Below, one piece after another: positions 8,544-15,341 of a DNA stretch of 32,362 bases. The notes below the pieces were generated by a model. The model saw only the letters and a program-made list of their open reading frames with translations. It did no database searches and had not been told where the DNA came from. A program made the position numbers and the translations under genes. Numbering within the stretch: position 1 is the stretch's first letter; each line of letters opens with the position of its first letter. The stretch covers positions 1 through 32,362 of the forward strand of contig NZ_JARWNW010000106.1 of the NCBI RefSeq assembly GCF_029868325.1, in the 5' to 3' direction. This DNA comes from Nocardia carnea (GTDB lineage Bacteria > Actinomycetota > Actinomycetes > Mycobacteriales > Mycobacteriaceae).

Positions 8544-9175
8544 AATCTTTCTCCTGCACTACTGGTCGCGTCGTTGCGATCCAGGAAGCCGCCTGCCTCC
8601 AGGCGGTTGATCAGCCCACCACCGGCGATGAGCTCCACGACGAATTCGGGCAGCGGTTCGATCCGGTGCTCGGTCCCCCGGGTCTCGTTGCTCACCATGC
8701 CCGTCACTGCGTCGATCGCGAGAACATCTCCCTCGGTGATCAGCGACCGCGCGTCCGGCACGGTGAGCGCCGGCAGCCCGTAGTTGAGGGCATTGCGGTG
8801 GAACAGCGAGTTGTACTGCTCCGCCACCAGACACGAGACGCCCAGATGGGTGAACAATTCGGCACACGGCCGGCTCGACCCCAGGCCGAAATTCCGCCCC
8901 GCCACCACGATGTCGCCCGGTTGCACGAGCTCCGGCCATCCCGGCCGGGTGGCGTCGAACATGTACCGCGCCGCCTCGGGCACGGACAGTTTCATCGCGA
9001 ACCCCGGGTACATATCGTCGGTATTGATCTCGTCCCCGAAAACCCACGCCCGCCCACGAACCCGCAAAGGCGAATTCGCCTCCGGCCCTGAACCGCTCAT
9101 GCTGTGTCCACTGGGCATGAGCGGAGGGCCTACGTGGTTACGCTCCGCTGCCGCCTCCGGCCCTGACCCGCTCAT
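8540..9175 (-). CDS. LeuD/HacB-like hydro-lyase small subunit
   Basis: This is the swivel-domain subunit of an aconitase-superfamily hydro-lyase (isopropylmalate isomerase, homoaconitase, dimethylmaleate hydratase). The conserved core is WVFGDEINTDDMYPGF, DIVVAGRNFGLGSSRP with the substrate-binding GSSR, and LVAEQYNSLFHRNALNYGLP. From the ATG at 9175 it is 211 residues, longer than the usual 160-170. The excess is an N-terminal segment in which MSGSGPEA occurs twice, exactly 25 codons apart. A second ATG at 9100 would give 186 residues. I prefer 9175 because it forms ATGA with the stop of the large-subunit gene, but the extra 25 residues look like a recent duplication or insertion. The stop overlaps the binding-protein start. 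Confidence 0.9.
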   Translation of the reverse strand: MSGSGPEAAAERNHVGPPLMPSGHSMSGSGPEANSPLRVRGRAWVFGDEINTDDMYPGFAMKLSVPEAARYMFDATRPGWPELVQPGDIVVAGRNFGLGSSRPCAELFTHLGVSCLVAEQYNSLFHRNALNYGLPALTVPDARSLITEGDVLAIDAVTGMVSNETRGTEHRIEPLPEFVVELIAGGGLINRLEAGGFLDRNDATSSAGERL

Positions 9176-10434
9176 GCCGCTACCTCCGCTAACTGGTCCG
9201 GTCCCGCGATGTACCCGGTCAAAGCCGAGGCTGCGACGGTGGCGGGTGAGGCCATATAGACCTCGGCCTCGGTGCTGCCCATCCGGCCGCGGAAATTCCG
9301 GGTGCTCGAGGTGACGCAGACTTCGCCGGGGGCGAGCACACCCATGTGGTAGCCGAAACAGGCCCCGCAGGTGGAGTTCGTCACCACCGCGCCCGCTTCG
9401 ACGAGCGTGGCGACATATCCGCGCCGGACGGCCTCCAGATACACCTGCTGCGACGCCGGGGTGACGATGAGCCGCACCCCCGGTGCGACGCGGCGCCCTG
9501 CCACGATGCGTGCCGCGACCGCCAGATCGGCGAGCTGCCCGTTGGCGCAGGATCCGATGAACGCTTGGTCGATCCGGGTGCGTTCGAGGCCGCTGAGCGG
9601 TACCGCGTTGTTGATCACGGTGCCGGGCAGGCCCACCATCGGTTCGATCGCCGCGAGGTCGACGGTTCGCACCTCGGCGTATACCGCGTCCGGGTCGGGG
9701 TTGCCCGGCTCGTAGGCAGCCCCCGGTGCGACCTCGGCCAGGAACTCCTCGGTGACCGCGTCGCAGGGGAAAACCGTGAAATCCGCGCCGATTTCCGCGC
9801 CCTGGGTCGCGATGGTCCGGCGATCCGATATCGGCACCGAGGCGAGCCCGGGCCCGCCGAACTCGAGCGCGTGGTCGGTGGCGTCGCCGTACTTGCCGGA
9901 GATCGCCAGGAAGATGTCCTTACCGTTGATATGCGCGGGTTTCGTCCCGACGAGTTCGTACCGGATCGTCGGCGGTACGCGATACCAGGTGCGGCCGGTG
10001 CACACCATCTGCAGGATCTCCAGCGGGCCAAGCCCCCGCGCGGCGGAGTTCAACGCGCCGCCCGCACAGGTATGGGAATCGGTGCAGCACACCACGGTTC
10101 CCGGCAGTACCAGCCCCTGCTCGGCGAGCACCTGGTGGACGATGCCGTGGCGTCCGACATCGTAGAACCGGTCGATTCCGTGTTTGGCGACGAAAGCCCG
10201 CGCCTTGGCGCCGTGGCCGGCGTCGCGCGGGGTGGGCGCCGGGACCGCGTGGTCGAGTACCACCGCGACCTTGTCCGGATCGTGCACCGCCCGGACGTCC
10301 GCGAGCCGGTCCTGGGCGAACTGAACGTCGATCACCACCGTCATATCGACATCACTGGTGACGATCTGTCCCGGTTCCACCCGGTCGAGGCCCGCCGAGC
10401 GGGCGAGGATCTTCTCGATGATCGTGTCAGGCAT
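9172..10434 (-). CDS. LeuC/HacA-like hydro-lyase large subunit (4Fe-4S)
   Basis: This 420-residue protein has the length of the archaeal-type LeuC/HacA large subunit. The three [4Fe-4S] cysteines are visible: Cys296 in GSCANG, and Cys356 and Cys359 in STCGACFG. The N-terminal CTDSHTCAGGALN motif and NFRGRMGS near the C-terminus are also present. With the adjacent small subunit it should form a hydratase/isomerase acting on a di- or tricarboxylate such as methylcitrate, homoaconitate, isopropylmalate or dimethylmaleate. I use the ATG at 10434 (MPDTIIEKILARSAG), where the family homology begins; it overlaps the lyase gene end by 8 nt. The frame is open further upstream, but that stretch is antisense-like and lies inside the lyase gene. 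Confidence 0.94.
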   Translation of the reverse strand: MPDTIIEKILARSAGLDRVEPGQIVTSDVDMTVVIDVQFAQDRLADVRAVHDPDKVAVVLDHAVPAPTPRDAGHGAKARAFVAKHGIDRFYDVGRHGIVHQVLAEQGLVLPGTVVCCTDSHTCAGGALNSAARGLGPLEILQMVCTGRTWYRVPPTIRYELVGTKPAHINGKDIFLAISGKYGDATDHALEFGGPGLASVPISDRRTIATQGAEIGADFTVFPCDAVTEEFLAEVAPGAAYEPGNPDPDAVYAEVRTVDLAAIEPMVGLPGTVINNAVPLSGLERTRIDQAFIGSCANGQLADLAVAARIVAGRRVAPGVRLIVTPASQQVYLEAVRRGYVATLVEAGAVVTNSTCGACFGYHMGVLAPGEVCVTSSTRNFRGRMGSTEAEVYMASPATVAASALTGYIAGPDQLAEVAA

Positions 10435-11284
10435 GGCTCGGCTCCGGCACAGTGCGGCGGGCGGTCCACTCGTCGAGGCCGACGGCCTCGAACAGGGCGC
10501 GCGGTCCGGCGGCAGGTCCGGCCGGTAGACCACCGGCGGCGATATCGGCCATGGCCCGGGAGATGGCGGCGAACGCGGCCCCGACGGCCGCCCCCGGCAG
10601 GATGGCGCCGGCATACCCGAACTCCGCGAGCTGCTCCCGCGACACCTCCGGCGACTTCCCGCCGGGAACGATATTGAAGATCACCGGCACCCCGAGCGCC
10701 GGTGGAATGGCCGCGACCTGTTCGACGGTCTGCGGTGCCTCGACGAAGAGCACGTCGGCCCCGGCCTCGGTGTACCGCCGCGCGCGGGCGATCGCCGCGT
10801 CGAACCCCTCGACCGCGATCGCGTCGGTGCGGGCCACGATCAGGGTGCCCCGGCGCCGCGCGGCCACCGCCACCGCGATCTTGCGGGCGAATTCGTCGGC
10901 GTCGATGAGGCTTTTGTCGTCGAGATGCCCGCACCGCTTGGGGAACACCTGATCCTCGAGCTGGACCGCGGCCGCGCCGGCCTCCTCGTAGGTCCGCACG
11001 GTACGGAAGGTATTGGTCTCGTCGCCGAAGCCGGTATCGGCGTCGGCGATCACCGGCACATCCAGGTGGCGCCGGGCGACGGCGATCGCCCGGGCCATCT
11101 CCGTGACGGTGGTGAGCCCGATATCGGGCAGCCCCTCGGCGGCGGAAACCGCCGCGCCGGACACGTAGGCCGCTTCCGCCCCGGATCGCGCGGCGATCGC
11201 GGCCGAAAGACCGTCGTAGACACCGGGCGCGACCAGCAGACCCGGTCGCCGCAACAGGCCGGCGAGCCGCTGCGCATCAGACAT
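10427..11284 (-). CDS. PEP mutase/isocitrate lyase family lyase (PrpB/dimethylmalate lyase-like)
   Basis: This 285-residue TIM-barrel enzyme belongs to the isocitrate lyase/PEP mutase superfamily. Mg-binding acidic residues lie in ADADTGFGD (Asp81, Asp83), with a further Asp54 in GLPDIGL. The catalytic loop FPKRCGH contains Cys118, the base of true lyases such as methylisocitrate lyase and 2,3-dimethylmalate lyase, and argues against phosphonopyruvate hydrolase or PEP mutase. The expected reaction is retro-aldol cleavage of a 2-hydroxy di- or tricarboxylate to pyruvate (or glyoxylate) plus a short acid. The ATG at 11284 overlaps the IclR stop by 8 nt, and its stop overlaps the LeuC-like start by 8 nt. 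The choice between methylisocitrate and dimethylmalate cannot be made from sequence alone. Confidence 0.92.
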   Translation of the reverse strand: MSDAQRLAGLLRRPGLLVAPGVYDGLSAAIAARSGAEAAYVSGAAVSAAEGLPDIGLTTVTEMARAIAVARRHLDVPVIADADTGFGDETNTFRTVRTYEEAGAAAVQLEDQVFPKRCGHLDDKSLIDADEFARKIAVAVAARRRGTLIVARTDAIAVEGFDAAIARARRYTEAGADVLFVEAPQTVEQVAAIPPALGVPVIFNIVPGGKSPEVSREQLAEFGYAGAILPGAAVGAAFAAISRAMADIAAGGLPAGPAAGPRALFEAVGLDEWTARRTVPEPSHA

Positions 11285-12050
11285 CTGCGCGCTCCCCGGC
11301 CGGAACATGCCCCATCCGCGCCGCAATGGCCCGCGCCGTCGACGCGACGATCGGGCCGACCCGCTCGGCCGCCGCCCGGTCCAGCCGGAACGACGGACCG
11401 CCGATCGCCAGCACCGCTTCCGGCCGGCCACCGAAGCCGGGCACCGGCGCGGCCACCGAGTTGAGCCCCACCTCACGTTCGCCCTCGGTATAGGCCCAGC
11501 CGAGTTCACGCACCTCGGACAACTGCCGGTCGAGGTCCTTGCGTGCGACCACCGTGGAGTCGGTGTAGCGCTGCAGCCCCGCGCCGACCGCGGCATCCAG
11601 CGCGTCGTCGTCGAAGGCCATGAAACATTTACCGGCGGCGCCGGCATGCAGTGGGAGAACCTGGCCCACGTAACCCCGGTAGATCACGGAGTGGTTCGAC
11701 AACACCGACACCACCACCACGCGGGTGGCACCCTGCCGCACGTACAGCCCCGCGCTCTCGCCCGTCACGTCACGCAATTGCTCGACGAACGGCTGCGCGA
11801 TCCCGAGCAGGCTCGACCCCGAACGCGCCGGCGCACTCCATACGAGAACCCGCAGGCCGACACGGTACAGGTCACCTTCCCGCACCAGCAGCCCTTCCTG
11901 CTGAAGGGTCGACACGATCCGCGCGACGGTGGTCGCGGGCAAACCGGTACGACTGCGGATATCCGCCACCCCGAGACGAGGCGCGGCTTCGGTGAAGCAA
12001 TCCAGTACGTCGCACGCGCGCCCCAGCACACGTACCCCAGGCTCAGCCAT
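11277..12050 (-). CDS. IclR-family transcriptional regulator
   Basis: This 257-residue regulator has an N-terminal winged helix (VLDCFTEAAPRLGVADI, then TGLPATTVARIVSTLQQEGL) followed by the IclR effector domain (HAGAAGKCFMAFDDDA, REVGLNSVAAPV, AVLAIGGPSFRL). The ATG at 12050 is preceded by GGAGG with a 4-nt gap; a TTG directly upstream would put the start too close to that site. It is the first gene of the ten-gene operon and overlaps the lyase gene by 8 nt, so it is made with the enzymes it presumably controls. Two inverted repeats lie 21-55 nt upstream of its start and are the natural candidate operators. The effector is probably the imported acid or an intermediate (inference). Confidence 0.93.
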   Translation of the reverse strand: MAEPGVRVLGRACDVLDCFTEAAPRLGVADIRSRTGLPATTVARIVSTLQQEGLLVREGDLYRVGLRVLVWSAPARSGSSLLGIAQPFVEQLRDVTGESAGLYVRQGATRVVVVSVLSNHSVIYRGYVGQVLPLHAGAAGKCFMAFDDDALDAAVGAGLQRYTDSTVVARKDLDRQLSEVRELGWAYTEGEREVGLNSVAAPVPGFGGRPEAVLAIGGPSFRLDRAAAERVGPIVASTARAIAARMGHVPAGERADV

Positions 12051-12070
12051 CAATCCTCCAACACCGCTAT

Positions 12071-12105
12071 ACGGTTTTCGAAACCGTCTGACGGTTTTTT
12101 ACCGT
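12071..12105. promoter_or_regulatory. Tandem palindromic operator upstream of the IclR operon
   Basis: Two inverted repeats with the same outer half-sites lie side by side. The first is ACGGTTTTCGAAACCGT (12071-12087): 7-bp perfect arms around TCG. The second is ACGGTTTTTTACCGT (12091-12105): 5-bp perfect arms ACGGT/ACCGT around five T. Their centres are about 19 bp apart, roughly two helical turns, so two dimers could bind the same DNA face. They sit just upstream of the ribosome binding site of the IclR gene, where binding would control the whole operon. Assignment to this IclR protein is inference from position. Confidence 0.6.
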
Positions 12106-12244
12106 AGTCGGGTGACCCGGATCACGTCAACCCCCCGGGATGTCACCAAGAGAGTTCGCCGCAGTTCGCGCCGACACCCGCGAGCCCGATAGCTAAGAAC
12201 ACCGGGTCGGTGGATCCGACCGGAATCCGCGAGCGCACGCCACG

Positions 12245-12380
12245 ACCGACCGTGTGAGTGAGTGAGGTCGGAGAAGGTGCGCGGGTCCCAGCCGGTCAGC
12301 TCGCGCCAGCAGCCGAGGCGGTAGACAACCGCGTTGACGTGCAGGTGACTCTTCGCGCACGATAAGTGATCGACATATCG
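12245..12380 (-). pseudogene. PucR-type helix-turn-helix fragment
   Basis: Read on the minus strand from 12380, one open frame gives a stretch that resembles the C-terminal helix-turn-helix of PucR/CdaR-type regulators: CAKSHLHVNAVVYRLGCWRE followed by LTGWDPRTFSDL. The family pattern (LHVHRNTVVYRL..I..LTG.DL) is clear but only about 45 residues survive, and no GGDEF-like or other upstream domain is present. The frame runs on without a recognisable end. I read this as a relic of a deleted regulator gene. Confidence 0.5.
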
Positions 12381-12384
12381 GCCT

Positions 12385-12688
12385 CGGGGAAAGCTCGGGT
12401 GACCGGTGGCTCACTACGGAAATCCCGACCGATCACCTAGCGGAACTGAGTTACCGAGTCGCGATCCATCCGAGCGTTCACAGCCGGGCCGCCGTCTGGG
12501 CAATGGCATTGCCTGTTCCGAACTCGGCGCCACCTTCCCCGCCGACCGCGAAGGTACCGACCATGGGCCGGCCACGCTGTTCCGGATCGTCGGACTCGAT
12601 GAGTGGCGGTTGATCGGTGAGCGCTACCAGGTACGTCCGGCCGTCAGCCGCGCCACCGATTTCGAGTCAACGGACCTATGAGGACTAC
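12385..12688. other. Region with no recognisable intact gene
   Basis: About 300 bases separate the PucR relic from the LeuD-like relic. A plus-strand frame is open from 12406 to 12681 and ends with residues such as TLFRIVGLDEWRLIGERYQV, but there is no good ribosome binding site and I recognise no family. Given decayed genes on both sides, this is probably another degraded remnant; a small unknown gene cannot be excluded. Confidence 0.4.
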
Positions 12689-12930
12689 ATGATGAACGAA
12701 CTTCTCGAAGGCCGAGTGTGGTGCGTCGGCGATTCGGAAACCACCGACGCCGTGTTCCCCGGCTTCGCAATAGAACTCCCCGTGGCCGAAGCTGGACAAA
12801 CGTCTTCTACGACCTGCGGCCTGGCTGGACCCAGCAGGTCCGGGCCGGAGACATCATCGTCGCCGGCCGCAACTTCGGGGTCGGGTCCTCGCGTCCGGTT
12901 GCCGCGCTGTCCCGGTACCTCGGCATCCGC
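12689..12930 (+). pseudogene. LeuD/HacB-like small-subunit relic
   Basis: The plus strand has a GAGG site and ATGATG start (12689), then [20 protein letters not shown] and [14 protein letters not shown] one-base frameshift near 12795 follows, after which the neighbouring frame continues with [20 protein letters not shown] and [20 protein letters not shown]. This is the N-terminal two-thirds of an aconitase-superfamily small subunit. It resembles the intact copy at 8540-9175, sharing the GR.W..GD...TD, PGFA and VAGRNFG.GSSRP blocks, but is clearly diverged. The C-terminal part is not found downstream. It is the wreck of a second, paralogous hydro-lyase gene and lies in the opposite orientation to the operon. 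Confidence 0.7.
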
Positions 12931-13154
12931 ACCGGGAGCCCGCAACACACGATCGAAGCAACCAGCGGAAGGTCCGGTTCGCACCGCCAAGGACGGTGCC
13001 CGGCAACTGATCCTGTGCCTTCCAATACAGCGAGACAGCTCTACCAGAACGAACCACGCAGGTACCGTTGCGGGATTGGTCCTGGCTCCGGCCGTGACGA
13101 CCTGAGAGTCTCAGCGGTCGCACACCGCGTCTTTCTCGACCTACGCGGAGAGGG
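12931..13154. other. No recognisable feature
   Basis: Short frames cross this stretch between the LeuD-like relic and the NaeI-like gene, but none shows a recognisable protein, ribosome binding site or repeat. Confidence 0.4.
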
Positions 13155-13945
13155 TCACTCTGTTGTGGTGACCAACCGGCCACGTGCGGGTACCGGAATG
13201 CCCAATCGACTGGCGGTTTCGACATCTCTCGATGAACTGCCTAATAGAATGAGGGTGCCCTCTTCGGCGAGCTTCGGTCGTGCTTGGCGGACTCTTTTCA
13301 TTGCGTCGTCTTGCATCGCCACTGTTGCGACGGCGGTGCGGCTGATCAGTCTCCGCTGGGCCCGCCGGAGGAGTTCGCTGACACGCTGCTGGCCGTTTGC
13401 GGCCGAAAAGATCGCGTCGGTGTCGAACGCCGAAAGGTGCATGAGCACGTTCTCGGGCAGGGGCTGATCACGGTGTAGCCAGTGGATAGCATCGCGCCCT
13501 GCACCGCTCAGAGTTCTGTTGCCGTCGCGATTGCTGCCCTGGTTCAGCAACTGGGGCTGGATCCGGATGAGACCAGCGCTCCAGATGGAGGACTTGTCGT
13601 CGGCTGTGACCCCCAGCGTTATACAACCCAGGGTCTCGGGGGGAACTTCCAGAGCAGACGGTGCATGGAGTAGCCCATGTTAAATTCGATTCCGCCCAAG
13701 GCGAAGTCGAGCTTTCGGCCCGCACTGAATCGAAATTCAGGCTGTACTTCGAACTCGACCCGTGTGCCGAGCATGGCTCTTTCGGTCTTATTGAGCTGAT
13801 CCCAGTTGAATCGACCGGTGCGGCTTCCGTCCAGCACGGAATCTATCGCGCGTCGAATGGCATTCGCTAGCCGGCTACCCGCCGGGTCCAGGTGAAGGAG
13901 CTCCGTGTGAAGAGCTGTGAGATCGGTATCGGCGTGTGGTTCGGT
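13155..13945 (-). pseudogene. NaeI-family type II restriction endonuclease-like gene, frameshifted
   Basis: Two minus-strand frames join into one protein of about 263 residues resembling R.NaeI. The first frame gives LTALHTELLHLDPAGSR, RTGRFNWDQLNKTERAMLGT, VEFEVQPEFRF and GGIEFNMGYSMHR; the second gives [64 protein letters not shown] and [12 protein letters not shown]. The switch is at a six-C run near 13640, where one base is missing; C CCC CCG also has the form of a -1 slippery site. Compared with NaeI as I remember it, Thr60, Glu70 and Asp86 equivalents are kept, but Asp95 and Lys97 of the DCK motif align with Asn and Gly (FNMG), so cleavage activity is probably lost. NaeI's last 35 or so residues are absent. 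No methyltransferase or Vsr gene is adjacent. Confidence 0.72.
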
Positions 13946-14130
13946 CGCTGGGCCTGCTCGCCGAGAACCCACCCTCGGGGTCGAAGAGACCAACGGCGGC
14001 AGCCTCACCAAGTCGTCTGTGTTCCCGGCAGAAACACCGGTTATCAGCGGTATTCCATTCGCATCCGAGACAACGTGAAACTTCAACCTTTTCTTACCGC
14101 TGTCGACCGGGCTGCGGCCGGTCAGTGAGC
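13946..14130 (-). pseudogene. IS5-family transposase internal fragment
   Basis: On the minus strand this reads SLTGRSPVDSGKKRLKFHVV, SDANGIPLITGVSAGNTDD and PPLVSSTPRVGSRR, the central part of an IS5-family DDE transposase including the GKKRHVVVDANG-type block with a catalytic Asp. Both ends of the transposase are missing. The frame runs directly, without a stop, into the NaeI-like gene at about 13945, so an IS-associated deletion has produced an in-frame junction. Confidence 0.75.
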
Positions 14131-14279
14131 TTCTACTCTTTCGTTCGCAAGGGGTGGGTGCCGCGGTACCCGGACAACCCTACTGAACGTGAGTACCTCG
14201 GGCACCCTTACCCCGGCACCACTCGGCCGGGCCGAATCATGCGATGCCCGGCCTGGTGTGGCGCGCCCGCCGGCCCAAG

Positions 14280-14762
14280 CTATCTACCATCCGATAAAGA
14301 GCGTTTCATTGCGCGTAGTCGCCGCACACGTATCGGCGGCCGAGGACTTGCCCGGTAGGCGGGATCGAGTGGAACAAGTCTGACTTGGTGTCCATCATGG
14401 GTGTGATGGACGACCTCGAACTCGGTGATCGTACCGACAGTCGGCCATTGCTGCGGCGTGTCCGGAAGATGGAGTACATCCACGAACCCCCATGGCGGCG
14501 TAACCGTGCCCAAGTCGACAAACAACCCTATGACGCCCGGCTCGGGGATATTTTCGACCATGCCAGGCACGTGCCGGCCTACCGGGTAGATCTTGCGAGC
14601 GGTTTCGAGGTTCAGTTCGGTCGGGTCATGGTCGGTATAGTTCGACCATTTCAAGCAGTTGGGCGTCCACCTGTCAACCACAGTCCCGCAGTCGTCGCGG
14701 GCCGTGGGGTGCAGCTCGTGTCGTAGCAGCGTTTCGCTGGTGGCGGAGTCGAAGATGGTCAT
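14280..14762 (-). CDS. Hypothetical protein with S1-like domain
   Basis: The C-terminal half of this 160-residue frame resembles a small S1/OB-fold domain found in actinobacterial hypothetical proteins: ARKIYPVGRHVPGMVENIPE, GVIGLFVDLG, GFVDVLHLPDTPQQWPTVGT, ITEFEVVHHTHDGHQVRLVP. The N-terminal half (MTIFDSATSETLLRHELHPT and following) is not recognised. I start at the ATG at 14762 because the longer frame up to 15149 is antisense to the membrane-protein gene. No convincing ribosome binding site precedes this ATG. Function is unknown; the S1-like fold suggests nucleic acid contact, but an immunity-type or structural role is equally possible. Confidence 0.5.
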   Translation of the reverse strand: MTIFDSATSETLLRHELHPTARDDCGTVVDRWTPNCLKWSNYTDHDPTELNLETARKIYPVGRHVPGMVENIPEPGVIGLFVDLGTVTPPWGFVDVLHLPDTPQQWPTVGTITEFEVVHHTHDGHQVRLVPLDPAYRASPRPPIRVRRLRAMKRSLSDGR

Positions 14763-14786
14763 CGAGGACGGTGATCGGAGGATCGC

Positions 14787-15275
14787 GTGCACAATTCGGT
14801 GATCGCGGGCCTGGGTGCGTTGGGTGCGTGGCTTCTGGTAGCGGGCCCGTTGTATCAGGCTGCGATGGAGCTGCGGGATCGTGGACTGACCGATCGCAGA
14901 AACTTGCCTGCACAGATCATGACAGGTAGGCACGTTTCGGCGTGGTGGTGGCTGGTTCCGCCCGTGGCGTATTGGAAGCATCACCAGCGGCGTGAGCAGA
15001 TCAAGCGGCGAGCACTCGAGGTGCTGCCGTTGGAAGAGGTCGAGCGGATGGTGTCGTTTTCCAACACCGCGCTCGCGTGGATGTTCGTCTCTACTGGTGC
15101 GGCGTTGATCGCGGTCAAAGAGACCTACGAGTGGGTCGAGATCGCGCATCTGCCGCAGGTGTGGACCTGGGTCGTGATCGTGTCCGCACTCGGTATCGCT
15201 GTCGGCAATGCCGCGGGGCAGACCGCGCGCACGACGAAGATCCTGTCACAGGCCGGCCGCACCAGCGGCGGGTAA
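14787..15275 (+). CDS. Hypothetical membrane protein, three predicted helices
   Basis: This 162-residue protein starts at a GTG (14787) preceded by GGAGG with 5-nt spacing, which decides the start. Three hydrophobic segments are visible: near residues 4-22 (VIAGLGALGAWLLVAGPLY), 90-110 (FSNTALAWMFVSTGAALIAV) and 125-145 (VWTWVVIVSALGIAVGNAAG). A charged loop of about 60 residues lies between the first two, containing HVSAWWWLVPPVAYWKHHQR and RREQIKRRALEVLP. I recognise no family. Its start lies only 24 nt from that of the divergent S1-like gene. It converges on the FAD-monooxygenase gene, with 66 nt between the stops. Confidence 0.7.
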   Translation: MHNSVIAGLGALGAWLLVAGPLYQAAMELRDRGLTDRRNLPAQIMTGRHVSAWWWLVPPVAYWKHHQRREQIKRRALEVLPLEEVERMVSFSNTALAWMFVSTGAALIAVKETYEWVEIAHLPQVWTWVVIVSALGIAVGNAAGQTARTTKILSQAGRTSGG

Positions 15276-15341
15276 CCCGGGTGTACGTGAGCTCGGCGGT
15301 CGTGTAGACCGAGTGGGGAAGTCGCTGGTCGAGCGTGCTCC

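Noticed and set aside
7353..8783. Long plus-strand open frame (476 codons)
   Set aside because: It is antisense to the ABC ATPase and binding-protein genes; no motif and no ribosome binding site.
9346..10677. Long plus-strand open frame (443 codons)
   Set aside because: It is antisense to the LeuC-like gene with its conserved Fe-S cysteines and encodes no recognisable domain.
14763..15149. N-terminal extension of the S1-like gene
   Set aside because: It is antisense to the membrane-protein gene, which has a good ribosome binding site, and the extension is His/Arg/Pro-rich without homology.
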